From: Dicyema japonicum
Lineage: Eukaryota; Dicyemida; Rhombozoa; Dicyemidae
NCBI GenBank assembly: GCA_011109175.1
Contig: RDEW01000059.1
Location: 1 to 64,000, forward strand
DNA: 64,000 nucleotides
Direction of reading: 5' to 3'
Positions within the stretch are counted from its first letter, which is position 1, and the number at the start of each line of letters is the position of its first letter. Shown in pieces: positions 45,085 through 55,439 of this stretch. The notes under the pieces were generated by a model. The model made no database searches and was not told the DNA's origin. It was given only the letters and a program-made list of their open reading frames with translations. The position numbers and the translations under genes were made by a program.

Positions 45085-45300
45085 ATAATTGCATGAGTTT
45101 CTCCATTAGGCGCGATAATGGACGGTAGGAAGAAATTAAGTTTTTTGGTTTTCCTGGTTTTAGGAGGGTATTATAAGTGAGTTCTTCCATTTTCATGGGA
45201 TGACGTTCTTGTTAGAAGACAAATTAAAAACTGACATAATCGAATTGATTGCAACATTACCAATGTGTTTTAGCAAAATTCCCGGATTGCCGTCAGGACC
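45085..45300 (-). mobile_element. LINE-B RT lead-in fragment
   Basis: The reverse complement of this stretch closely matches 3880-4110: the CGGTCCTGACGGCA-like stretch, CCTCCTAAAACCAGGAAAAC and CCTACCGTCCATTATCGCGC. It is a second copy of that LINE-B segment. Confidence 0.8.
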
Positions 45301-45304
45301 ACAC

Positions 45305-45600
45305 GTATAAGATCTCTTCATCGACCCTACATTCGAATTGGGATCTACACGGGACTTTGTTAACCACATCATCGCTCCCTACAGGACGGCTTGGGACCAT
45401 TGTGGAAGAACATACTGGGGAAAAGGCCTACAAGGGGAGAACTAACTGGAGATATGCTTACTGGCTTTGTACCTACAACGTTCTGGAGATGAAATTAGGA
45501 TGTGTAACTGCCTAGACTAGCATATGGATGGCTAACAAGGATAGGGTACCGGGATGAACAGTCCAGGCAACTGGCGGACTTGGTAGTACCTATTTCGTAG
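45305..45600 (+). repeat. Unclassified repeat, copy 1
   Basis: GAAGAACATACTGGGGAAAA and GAACTAACTGGAGATATGCT recur, in reverse complement, at 53430-53600. Open readings (e.g. GLGPLWKNILGKRPTRGELT) have no recognised domain. Confidence 0.65.
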
Positions 45601-45774
45601 CCTGTTGTTTAATTATTTTTTCATTTTCAGAAATCGGAAAAGGGGTTTCAAAAACACAAATATGATCTGATGAACTCTCATCTAAGAAGTTCGAATCAAA
45701 TCTTTCTATTCGAATTTATCGATTAGTATTCAAAGTCTTTAAAAAATTAAGAGGATTGTTTTTCAGTTTCAGGA

Positions 45775-46175
45775 TTTCTCTTCAAAACTATTGCACAAAT
45801 TTGCAGCTAATCTTGACTTCAATGATTTCAAAGCATCAAATGGATGGTTGGATAGATTTAAAAAGCGCCATGAATTATTGTTCAAAGTAATTTCGGGTGA
45901 AAAGAACTCATGTGACAGAAATAAAGTCGAAGATTTTTTAACGATTACGACAATTTTTTTGATTAATACGAGAAAAAAATATTTTTAACTGCGACGAAAC
46001 CTCTCTTTTTGTTAAAAAAATTGTCTCTTTAAATGATGAATGTTTTGGTAAAACGAAAAGCAAAGAACGAGTTTCAGTTCTTTTATGCTGCAGTCTTGAA
46101 AATGAGAAATTAAAGCCCCTTGTTATCGGGAAATTTAAATATAATAATTATGTCCTATTTTAAGACAATGCCCTA
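45775..46175 (+). mobile_element. Tigger/pogo transposase N-terminal part
   Basis: FNDFKASNGWLDRFKKRHEL (45818) is a CENP-B-type HTH. It is followed by FNCDETSLFVKK (45985) and KTKSKERVSVLLCCSLENEK (46050), the first catalytic Asp region of DDE_1. It is truncated after VIGKFKYNNYVLF. Confidence 0.88.
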
Positions 46176-46189
46176 TTTCTACTAAATAG

Positions 46190-46680
46190 AAGACCCTAAA
46201 TGGAATAACAATCCCCTCCACAAATTCAACCAAAATACTGGAGGTCACTTATGACTAATGACTTTCAGCAAACATGTGAGCAACATAATCTCCTCACCCA
46301 GCGAAAATTAAATTTTGTAAAAACACTACTTGGATACTACAAAAGATGGTTTCACCCAACAGTAGATCATCTCTACTACCAATATATACATACGTCAATC
46401 AGTTAATGCTGCGCGGCATGGGGTACTAACAAATCCCACACCAACCTAAAGAAGTTAAACTCCATCCAAGAGACAGTCACGAGAACCCTATAAAGATCCT
46501 CCTCGTCATTGAAACAAACCCCGCTCGAAGAACTCGTAAGGAGAACGGAAGCTCAGCCAAAACCCCTAAACTTCCGAAAAGTAATTCGTCCATAAAGAAA
46601 GCTCAAGTCGGAATCAACTGACCTACCTTCCTTTGTTTTGTCGGTGATTCTTGGTTTTTAAATTAAATTAAATAAATAAA
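46190..46680 (+). mobile_element. LINE-B 3' end
   Basis: LLTQRKLNFVKTLLGYYKRW (46300), LEELVRRTEAQPKPLNFRKV (46520), then CTTTGTTTTGTCGGTGATTC at 46632 and an AAATTAAATTAAATAAATAA tail. The ending is shared with 14815 and 54978. Confidence 0.85.
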
Positions 46681-46793
46681 TAGGACAAGTTCCGCCCTAT
46701 AATTAGTTAGCAATCCACTTTAATTATTATTTTTTAAATAATATTTTAATTTATTTATATAATAATATAATTTAAAAAAATTATAAATTATAA

Positions 46794-47884
46794 ATGTTGA
46801 TGCTAATTCGCGCGTGGGGTTATATTTTTTTAACATTACTATTATTCATTTTTTTAAATATGTACATTGCTGTCATTCAAATATTCCGTTTTTGGCCTCG
46901 TCTTCATAGAAGTCTTTCAGATTTTGTCGGCCTGTGGGAGTCAGTTCTATCAGTATTCGTTGATATAAGTAAATCTAGATATTTGTGAGATATGTGGGCA
47001 ATGTTAAGTTTTCGTGTTCTGGCATTGAGTTCAAACCAAATAAGTCGTCCCTTGTAATCATGAACCATCAGTGTTGCTTCGATTGGATGTTCCTTTGGTC
47101 TTATTTCCCGACGTTTATAATTATATGACAATTAAATATGTCATGAAACGTCAAATATCCAAGTACCCTATTTTTGGTTGCTTTCTGTTCTCATATTAGG
47201 TCCCATTGTAACCTCCCTTGGGTCCTTCTTCCTTCATCGTCGGTGGGCTGAGGATCAAACACTCATTGATCGTTCCTTCGACTACTATAGATCTCTCAAC
47301 TATCCCCTCACTGTTTTTGTTTTTATTTGATTCAGATCGTTTTCTTTCCCGAAGGTACCAGTTTTTCCAATACTACGGTCAGCAAAAGTAGGTCATATGC
47401 CGTTCAACACTCCCAAAAGTGCTTTAAATATCTTCTCTTCCCCCGAATGACCGGATTTACCTATTTTCTTGATAAAATGAAGAAAGGTTACTTTTTGAGG
47501 AATTCCAGAGGTTGATTACATATATGATGTTACCATTTGCTACGACGGGGGAGTCCCTCTTACTGAGGACTATGCTATTCGGGGTATCTTGCCTACGAAA
47601 GTTCACTGTCACTTTGAGAGACATGAACTCTCAGAGATTGAGTCTCCTGAGAGTTGGTTGATTGATCTTTGGAGGAATAAGGATGAGTTTGTTGACAAGT
47701 ACTATTGGTGTGGATCCCCGAGAATGTGAGAGATCTTGGAGTGAATGTTGTCGGGATTTGTTTGTTGCCATTGTTCTTTATCACCCTTTACTTGTTCTAC
47801 TATTCATTCACTCACTTTCCTCTCCCTTCTTTTGTCTTCACATTTTCCTCTCTAATCTATTCTAATTTTTTATATTTACGATAA
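46794..47884 (+). CDS. LCLAT1-like 1-acyl-glycerophosphate acyltransferase
   Basis: The LCLAT1/AGPAT3-5 group are membrane acyltransferases that remodel lysophospholipids such as lysocardiolipin and lysophosphatidylinositol. N-terminal helix IRAWGYIFLTLLLFIFLNMY, then VKFSCSGIEFKPNKSS and the catalytic HX4D box in VIMNHQCCFDWMFLW. Next are FLHRRWAEDQTLIDRS, the FPEGTSFS box, SKSRSYAVQHSQKCFKYLLF PRMTGFTYFLDKM, YIYDVTICYDGG, ILPTKVHCHFERHELSEI and DLWRNKDEFVDKYY. All are close to LCLAT1 (SKSRSNAF..., HPRTTGFTFVV). Introns at 47177-47199 (23), 47313-47335 (23) and 47487-47508 (22) keep phase. One single-base frame slip remains near 47095-47110 after MFLWSYFPT. The C-terminal exon carries one or two more TM helices; its splice and stop are less certain. 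Confidence 0.85.
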
Positions 47885-47934
47885 TTATTAATATTTGGTG
47901 ATGTTCAACATAATTAGGGTTTTTTATTATTTAA

Positions 47935-48605
47935 GCACTTCACGAGAGCCATACTAATTATATGTGCAGTAAAAGAAACAAGGTTAGATGTCATTCCTTT
48001 CCATGCTCCCCTGCTTCTAGCCAAGGCTTTCATGTTGTCCAGGTCGTCGGCATTTTTTAGATTTCTTTTGATATTGACCAGGTCTTTTTGTAGAACTATT
48101 GGCAGTGTTGTTCTAGGACTTCCATGATAGCGGCCTTCTTGACTAACATAGTATGTTTACATGTATATGTTCGGTGGGGATGTTCAATTCCATCCTCAGC
48201 ACGTGTCCGAAGAGTTTCCATCGGGATTCCAGTACTTCTAGCAGATAGGTCTAGTGCTGCATCTCTTATATAAAGCATTTCTCTCGTAGGCCAAGTAGTT
48301 CCTGTTATTTTTCTCAGCTGACCTCTGTGGAACGAGTCTAGTTTTTCCATATCCGCTGATGAGGTGGCCCAAGTTCCAGCGTTATATAAAAGTACGGGTT
48401 TTATGAATGAGTCGTGTAAAAGGATTTTCGTGTCGATACCTCTTTGATTGAGCCATAGATTCTTCAGTTTATATAACGCAGCATTGGCTATATCGTTTAA
48501 GGCGATAGAATCTGCTCCTAACAAGAACATCATTACTCGACGATGCACTTGGAAATAATTTGGTTCAGAGGGAAAATTTCCTTTTGTTAATTTCGAATGC
48601 TGCAA
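47935..48605 (-). mobile_element. LINE-A C-terminal region and 3' end
   Basis: The minus frame 48096-48605 includes MMFLLGADSIALNDIANAAL, LLYNAGTWATSSADMEKLDS and FHRGQLRKITGTTWPTREML. The 3' UTR ends TATGGCTCTCGTGAAGTGCT TAAATAATAAAAAA at 47935-47970, sharing ATGGCTCTCGTGAA with the SINE. Confidence 0.88.
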
Positions 48606-49040
48606 ATTATATGAAATCAGGTAAAATTTTATGTTTTAGCTGGCTACTTAAAATTCTTTACCCCAAGTTATTCCATGTCACATGTACCTCTATTACACAA
48701 TTGTTGTGAGAAAATAAGAGACTCTTATCCGGAAATTGATTTGATGATAGCTACTGTACAAGAGGCAATTAACAAAAACAATAGAAGAAAACTAATATTC
48801 AAAGACAGAAACATCGCCATTCCACCTCGTGTGCATTTGACAAGATGGGGGACCTGACTTAAGGCCGCTACATACTATTCAGAAAATCTGATCAGAGTTC
48901 AAAATATTTTCGAATCATTCGCGGATGATGGATATCTAGTTCGAACAGCTAAAGAAAGTCTCAAAAACCACGTGTTAATTAGCAGTCTATGTGACCTTAT
49001 CCGAAGCTATTCGAACATTTCAGGTTTCCGAATAAGGTTA
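48606..49040 (+). mobile_element. hAT-like transposase fragment
   Basis: KILYPKLFHVTC (48650), EKIRDSYPEIDLMIATVQEA (48700), IPPRVHLTRWGTWLKAATYY (48820-48880) and SENLIRVQNIFESFADDG form the PxPVxTRWGTWL..A.YY pattern of a widespread hAT-type transposase. Frames are broken at the GT-rich steps. Confidence 0.75.
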
Positions 49041-49079
49041 AAATAATTTTAACCTAATAATTTTAAATTTTAACTTTTT

Positions 49080-50130
49080 CCAGCATGGTTTCAAAAAGGA
49101 TGATTCACAACGAGCTTCCTCACATCCCTAACTAACTTTATTCGCTCTGGATTTCTGTACAGCCAAGACACCAGAAAACTGTGTTATGCTCACTGGACGT
49201 CCATAAAGCTTTCGACTCTGTGCCGAGGAAGAACCTAACATGGAAAATCTACCAATCAGATATCCCTGAAAACCTCAAACGCTAGCTGATGATCTTCCTT
49301 AGCGGACGAAGAAGTAGAGCGTGCATTTGAAACATTCATTCTGTCTCCCGTTTATTCCCAAATGGAGTACTCCAGAGTTCGCCGCTATCACCATTACTAT
49401 TCAACCTATTTACGGCTGACATTCCGACACCGAATGGAGAAGACGACCTGCTTCTGGCTTATGCAGACGATATCGTCTTAGCCTCACGGGATCAGAACAC
49501 CCAAACAGCGACGGAAAGAATACAACACCACATGGATCGACTACTCGAGTTGTTTAATAAAAATCGGATGTCAGTCAATACCAAAAAATCTGTTACAACT
49601 CTTTATACCTCGGAGATTGCCGAACAGGACAATAGAAGTTACTGCGGAAGGAAGAGCATTGCCGTTCAGCAAATGGCAAAAAATATTGGGTCTGACTTTC
49701 GATAAGCACATGAACTTTTCGAAACATGTCACTAACGTGCTGAACAAATGTGAGAAGAAAATCAACCTTCTTAATGCCTAACAGGTCTATGGTAAATTGG
49801 ACATCACCCTATACTTAAAACCTTTTACTCACAGTACATCGAATCATGCATTTCATATGCGTGTACTTCATGGGGACCACTGGCCTCTTATACGAACATC
49901 CATAAAATCTCAGCAACCAAGAAAAGGGCCTTCAAACTAACGGAGAGATGGTACATAGGGGAAAACATTAAATCACCGACGCCCATGGAGAAACTAATCG
50001 AAAAAAACAAAAATAGACACCAATGCCAAAAAGAAAGTGCTCGTCCGCAACGAACTTGTGTAGGCTCAAAAGATCAACACCGAGAAATGATGAGAGCTTT
50101 GATCCAATTCGACTGGATCACTTAGTTTTT
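49080..50130 (+). mobile_element. LINE-B RT to thumb
   Basis: HKAFDSVPRKNLTWKIYQSD (49205), MIFLSGRRSRACI (49290), FPNGVLQSSPLSPLLFNLFT (49355), LLLAYADDIVLASRDQN (49450), then YSQYIESCISYACTSWGPLA (49830) and TPMEKLIEKNKNRH (49980). Long readable stretches with a few stops make it a fairly young copy. Confidence 0.9.
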
Positions 50131-50243
50131 TCGATTTTACCGTGGTCTATGGAATTAATTTAATTTTAATTAATTTTAATTAACCTAATAATTTTGTTTA
50201 ATAAAATCCCACTTTATTTAACAAACAATAAAAAAGTTAATAT

Positions 50244-51480
50244 TTAATAATCAACAACCTTCCTCGCCTGCCTGTTCGCCAGCCTCCTCAGGCAGGTTCG
50301 ATTCTGGTTGCTGAAACAACTCCGAGAGCGCTTGTCCAATTGAACCCTCTGCCCATATGGCATCTCAGGGCTCTGCCTCCTATACTCTAGTGTCAGGCTC
50401 TCAAGGGTCTGCTTTAACACAGTGGATTGTAGATAAGCCTGGAGCTCCCTATCTACCCCCAACTGCTTCAGATAACCCTTGTGGTACTTTGTTGCAATTC
50501 CTTCCCACGTCATTACTATAGGAATAACGAGGACCTTGCAACCAAGCATCTGCCCCATCTCGTTTGCAAGAAAGTCATACTTCCTTTTTTTCTCCACCTC
50601 CACAGTCTGCAAACGGTCTCGAGACGTGATGCCAACTTCTATAATAAGGACTTGGCCAGACTCCTTATCGTGTACCACAATGTCCGGTTTATTGTGCTTG
50701 ACTAGCACCGAGGTACGGATAACACTGTCTACCTTAATTTGGACCCTGGTGTTCTCTACTACAGATTGCACCTTATGAGTCCGCAACTTTCTGGTGTGGC
50801 GAATACCATACTTATTGCATAGTAGAAGATGAAGACTCCTTACTACCTCGTTATGCCTCCACACATAGTCGTGGCAGAGCATGGATCCACATCGAGTGGC
50901 TAAATGATCAACCGACATGCTCCTTGACTTACAGTGGGGACATGTATTTGTTGATCGATTCCAAAAAATATTGCGGTCTTGCATATACGTGTACAGCGCC
51001 TCCGATCGAGGTGAGTTGTCACCGTCGACGACTTAAGGTCGACGTGGGTTGTCCAATGCTTTGAAGAGGACTTTATGAAGACTGTTTAAGTTGATCTTTT
51101 CCATCAAATTATTATATTGTAATTCGATCAACTCCTTCACATTTACTAGCCCACCATCATCAACACCATACTTAGCAGACAAAAAAAGTCTGATAGTGCC
51201 TAGGTGGGTTGCCCTGTTTTCTCGGTCGTTATTATGGCGTGCTTCCTAGCAGACACACTTGACCCAGCTATCAGGGTGTCGTGCATTCGCATTAGGATAC
51301 GCTCACTTAGTTGGACTACTCCACACAGTCCACGGCCGAATTTATCACAATATTGGGTGATTTTGTGTTTTCATTTCCTGATTGTACTTTAATTGCCACA
51401 TTTCGATTCAGTCTTCTACATCCTGTCAATGCTTACGCTGTGGAGTTCCCTTTTTTCACAGCCAGCAAAACATACAAATT
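50244..51480 (-). mobile_element. RLE-1: non-LTR retroelement C-terminus with CCHC knuckle and restriction-like endonuclease
   Basis: The minus frame 50244-50984 has a CX2CX7HX4C knuckle (TCPHCKSRSMSVDHLATRC). It is followed by RHNEVVRSLHLLLCNKYGI, then a PD-(D/E)xK-like nuclease block NKPDIVVHDKESG, VLIIEVGITSRDRL and KKRKYDFLANEMGQ. Upstream to 51480, with one stop near 51027, it reads GLCGVVQLSERILMRMHDTL and KELIELQYNNLMEKINLNSL. This layout belongs to R2/R4/NeSL-type elements. The RT itself is not present here. Paralogous to 22190-22950. Confidence 0.85.
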
Positions 51481-51489
51481 GATATAGCT

Positions 51490-51985
51490 TCACTACATTG
51501 AGGTTTATTCTATTTTTTAAATTAATATAGAAATCAAAAATTATACCTCTTCTAATTTTAGGACCAGTCTCTTCCAGTCTCTTTGGTTTTTAATAAACCC
51601 TTTGTGGTCAAAATCGAGTTACATTTTAAAGACATACAATCTTCCCTTTTGGCTTTTACTTTTCGGTTTCTTTCATTTTATTTGAGGGTAAATAAACCCT
51701 TGAATCAAAAGAGGTAATCATATTACATTTTCTACTCCTCTCTAATCATTATTAAGAGAACGCATTCACAGTGTAATACCCTTCTTCAATAATCAACTTA
51801 ATTAAAAATATCTTCGTTTATTGCAACTCAAAATGAGGTCAGATGGAATGAGTCCATCTTTTGACTAAACACCACATTAAATTCTCCAGATTATAAAGGA
51901 TTTTAAACCCACTACCTGACTAATCTACCTTGCATGTCTCCAATTTCAAAAAGCAAAAACCCTAACAGTATCCACTTCGTTCGTC
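51490..51985. other. No feature recognised
   Basis: AT-rich DNA between two retroelement fragments. No frame, repeat or RNA could be supported. Confidence 0.5.
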
Positions 51986-51989
51986 ACTC

Positions 51990-52810
51990 ACTAATTCAAA
52001 ATATCACATCATCTGCTTCAACACCTGACTTGCTCTGCATTCTCAGCAAGAAAGAAGATTTTGGCACTTGGTGTCAACGTTCCCTCCCATCAGCAACTAT
52101 GTAGTTATCAGGCATCCAATCCAAGTCGCACTGCCACTTGATCTTCAAGCAATTCTCTTCAAGGAGAGACGAACATGGTAGGTTTCACTCAGGCACCACT
52201 TATCTTACTTCGTTGGGAAAATCCTTTCCTATTTCAATCAAAACTTATAAACTCTGTCGTGTTCTCTGCCCAAGGTAGGTCCAGTTACGTTCCTTGGACC
52301 AAGCGACTACTGTTCGCAAGCGATGATAGATATGCAAGCTTCAATGGTGGACATTAGCTTCTCATAAGCACTTTCACATTGTCTATCCCAGCTCATCGAA
52401 CATGACATTTAGCATTGACATGTGAATCTAATGAGGATATTCTCTCCGTAAAAACTTTCCTTTGTGCGAAGGTGGTTTTCAACTCTTCTGGGAACATCCG
52501 AGAAAGTGTACCTTGTACGAAAAAGTGATGGTAGCTAGCTGAAATATCCGAAGAAACATAGGGATATATATTATCCCATGGGCTAGCTATTGTGGCATCA
52601 TCAAATACCACAAATTGAATTCGCAGTTTATATTGCCCACTGCACTATCAATCGTCAAAAAAAAAAGCATGGGCCCTAAGGGACCCCCTGCTAAACTCAT
52701 GGAATGAACTAAGTCTGACTCCGTTATGTACGATAGGTGTACAGGTCGGCCTTTCTGATATCAAGAAAAACAACAAATAATTTTTTACGAAGACACTATT
52801 TTAATAGATT
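51990..52810 (-). mobile_element. RLE-2 RT fragment
   Basis: The minus strand reads HSMSLAGGPLGPMLFF (about 52680) and, across a frameshift, LWY then FDDATIASPWDNIYPYV (52560-52620). These are the QGDPLGPLLF and WYLDDATIGGP motifs of this family. It is heavily decayed downstream. Confidence 0.7.
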
Positions 52811-53094
52811 CTAAAAACTATAAATTGTCTTGTAAAGCTGCACATATACCATAGTTTCCGAAACTTGAAGAGAAGTTGATAGAATTGATGGAGGTAGTAG
52901 AATCTAATGGTAGATATCGAAAAATCAATTTTCTATTTGGTTTTCTGAAAACATTGTCCATACTAAAATAGTACGTGTTTACTTCAATCCATTGATATTG
53001 GCATCTTATGAGTAATTATTCCATACTCAGGCTAATCTAGTTGACATATTATTTGAAAAAAACGTCTTTTTTAAAATGTTTTGATATACAATTC

Positions 53095-53210
53095 TTAAAA
53101 AATTGAATTTAAAAGATACGGTTTTTTACAAAAATGGCTGGGGAAGACATATCTGAAGAGACGATCAGGAATTGTTTCAGAATTAACTCCAATAAATCTT
53201 GAAATTGATA
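53095..53210 (+). mobile_element. Tigger/pogo C-terminal fragment
   Basis: KMAGEDISEETIRNCFRIN matches the (A)W..VS..TI.NCF ending of Tigger DDE domains. Isolated remnant. Confidence 0.5.
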
Positions 53211-53429
53211 TAATGCAATCAGAAATAGTGAAGAAGAATCGGAAAAAGTAAGACCTGTATGGATATTTTAATTAGATTGGAACAGGAACAGTTTATTCAA
53301 ATCAGGAATTAGGAGTTAGTTTAAAGAATATTTTAACGAGTCCGCCTATGCGGCCTGGACACTTCCGCTCCATTCCATATTCAATTTAATCTCGTCTTAG
53401 CGTCGGATCCCATGAATCCTATAAACGCC

Positions 53430-53600
53430 CTTATGTCCAGAACGTAGTAGGTACAAAGCTAGTAAGCCCATCTCCAGTTAGTTGTCCCCTAGTAGGTCCC
53501 TTCCCCAGTATGTTCTTCCACAGTAGTCCCAAGCCAATAATGTGGCTAACAAAGTCTTTTGTAAATCCCAATTCGAATGTAGGGAACAATTTGTGTGGGT
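53430..53600 (-). repeat. Unclassified repeat, copy 2
   Basis: The minus strand reads FTKDFVSHIIGLGLLWKNIL and GKGPTRGQLTGDGLTSFVPT, repeating 45305-45480 with about 150 bp of visible similarity. No domain recognised. Confidence 0.65.
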
Positions 53601-53609
53601 AGCACCAGT

Positions 53610-54290
53610 GGCACCAGTATTCTGCAATAGAAAGCTGCAATAGAGATAACTCTTAGCTAATGTTGAGAACAAACATGTGTTTCCAATTGCTTCAATAAGA
53701 ATGTACAAACAAATTTATTTTAATAAAATTTAAATACGTTTTTTGATCATTTAAAGCATTTTTCTTAAAAAAAATTTGTTCTTTGTTCTTCAAAATTATT
53801 GATTTTATTTTTTTCAAATTGGACACAATTTTAAGGAACCAAAAAATGGCAAATTTTTGAGGTTCAGCAGCATTATCTTCAAGCCTGGGAATAATTATTC
53901 CCACTGAAGTAACTCATATTTGAGTGCACTACTGCCTCGCATCACTGGCAACACTCACGGCAAGTTGAGTCGGGGAGAGCTCTTCTCCAATCCTAGGAGA
54001 GATTCTCCATTCCACGATTGTAACAGCTAGCCTTTGAAAGTATGTTCCGATCGAATTTTTTAGGCGCAGTCCGTCCATCTCTGCTAATGCTGCGTACAAA
54101 CGACTTTATTCCTCAAATTATTTTGTTTTCGGTGAGGGCAATTACGGGGGTTTTCACAAGATGCGCACCCCTCCTCCAATATTACAAGTATAATGTGAGC
54201 TATTACTTCTTTTGCCTACTATTGAACCGTTCTCTGGTTTTCGGTATCTTTTCATATTTTCTTCTTTCCTCCTTCATAGCATAAAAGTCA
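53610..54290. other. No gene recognised
   Basis: Frames on both strands are short and without motifs. GC-richer sequence at 53930-54010 does not fold into or match an RNA gene I recognise. Confidence 0.4.
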
Positions 54291-54297
54291 CACCACA

Positions 54298-54603
54298 CTA
54301 CAATCTGTACTTTATTAAAAAGAATATAATTTTAAACATCATTTCAAAAACTCTCGGAAGCAAGGTTAGGTACCTCTCGTTGTCTACACCTGTGTATACG
54401 GTTAATACTGGTCTACACGAGTGCATTGTGGACAATGGCGTCACTTTCCCACTATCCAAGAAATTACCAACAGAGTAATCGGCTATTTCATATCTCGTGA
54501 AGTCCTTCTCGAACGAACAGCCAGCTTTATAAAATACTCGAGTTTTTAAGTATAACTTTTTAGAATTACTCGATTTCATGAACAAACAAATTGGTGGAAT
54601 CAC
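54298..54603 (-). CDS. Hypothetical 101-aa ORF
   Basis: An uninterrupted minus frame with a middle part KAGCSFEKDFTRYEIADYSV and a hydrophobic C-terminus (MMFKIIFFLIKYRL). No short introns extend it and no family is recognised. It may be chance or element debris. Confidence 0.3.
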   Translation of the reverse strand: MIPPICLFMKSSNSKKLYLKTRVFYKAGCSFEKDFTRYEIADYSVGNFLDSGKVTPLSTMHSCRPVLTVYTGVDNERYLTLLPRVFEMMFKIIFFLIKYRL

Positions 54604-54829
54604 GGATTTATTATCAAAGACATCAAATCCTCAAAGAATCCACCTTCGAAAATTATTTGCTTAAATTTTAATTGATTAACAATATATTTTATTTATGAAT
54701 TTTCTGTAATCAAGATTAGTATATTTAGATTATCTGTTATGTAGATATTCTGAATATCTCATAATTGCAGTAAATGAGGGACAAAATAATGAATTATATT
54801 TCTTTTGTAAAAGTCGATGTCTGTGAAGA

Positions 54830-55015
54830 AATTAAAATGTTCGAAGAACTAGTGAGGAATACGGGAGCTCTGCCAAAATCTCTAAATCTCCAAAAAGTCA
54901 TTCGTCCACACCGGTATATGTTTTCTGGAGGAACACCGAAAGGAGACCAGGATCATTTGACGGCTTCTACTCTCCTTTGTTTTGTCGGTGATTTTTGGTT
55001 CTAAATAAATTAACT
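54830..55015 (+). mobile_element. LINE-B 3'-end fragment
   Basis: FEELVRNTGALPKSLNLQKV then STLLCFVGDFWF, ending CTTTGTTTTGTCGGTGATTT and AAATAAATTAA. It is 5'-truncated, about 75 bp upstream of the secreted-protein gene. Confidence 0.85.
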
Positions 55016-55089
55016 CAGAAAATCACAATTTTATCTTCTCGCATGAATTGGATTATATAAAGCCTTTCTCCGTAAAAATTATTAAAGTT

Positions 55090-55439
55090 ATGAAAATCAT
55101 AAAGTTCGCAAGTATTCCTTAATGTTTTAATTTTACAGTCTTTTTGTTTCTATTAGTTTCGGTGGAGTCAGCAAAGGCTAATTCTATTAGTACACGACAA
55201 AAAATTACTTCCTCTTTCTCAAACAAGACTAGTACTACTGCTACTTCAAGTTCTTCTCTTAATACAACCGTAAAAACTAATTCGACTTGTACAACAGTAA
55301 ATTCTACTAAAGTTCCTCCTTCCAATAGTACAATTAACGAGAATACCAATGGGATTCAAACGAGACTATCGAAATGTATAGGGTGTTTGTCATTTTAGTT
55401 ATTCTACCAATTACTTTGATTGGAACTCTCTTAAATTAG
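55090..55439 (+). CDS. Secreted Ser/Thr/Asn-rich (mucin-like) protein
   Basis: Exons 55090-55111, 55139-55375 and 55399-55439, split by introns of 27 and 23 nt, give 99 residues. The N-terminus MKIIKFAIFLFLLVSVESAK A is a textbook signal peptide, created only when the first intron is removed. The mature part is low-complexity Ser/Thr/Asn (e.g. SSFSNKTSTTATSSSSLNTT) with at least five N-x-S/T sites (NKT, NTT, NST three times), expected to be heavily glycosylated. The C-terminus FILPITLIGTLLN is a short hydrophobic tail, possibly a GPI signal. Other splices downstream (to about 55650) could instead give a TM segment and a cytoplasmic tail (HNDKKEGQPRNDVNQ), so the C-terminus is uncertain. No homologue is recognised. 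In a parasite it could coat the surface; that is speculation. Confidence 0.65.
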
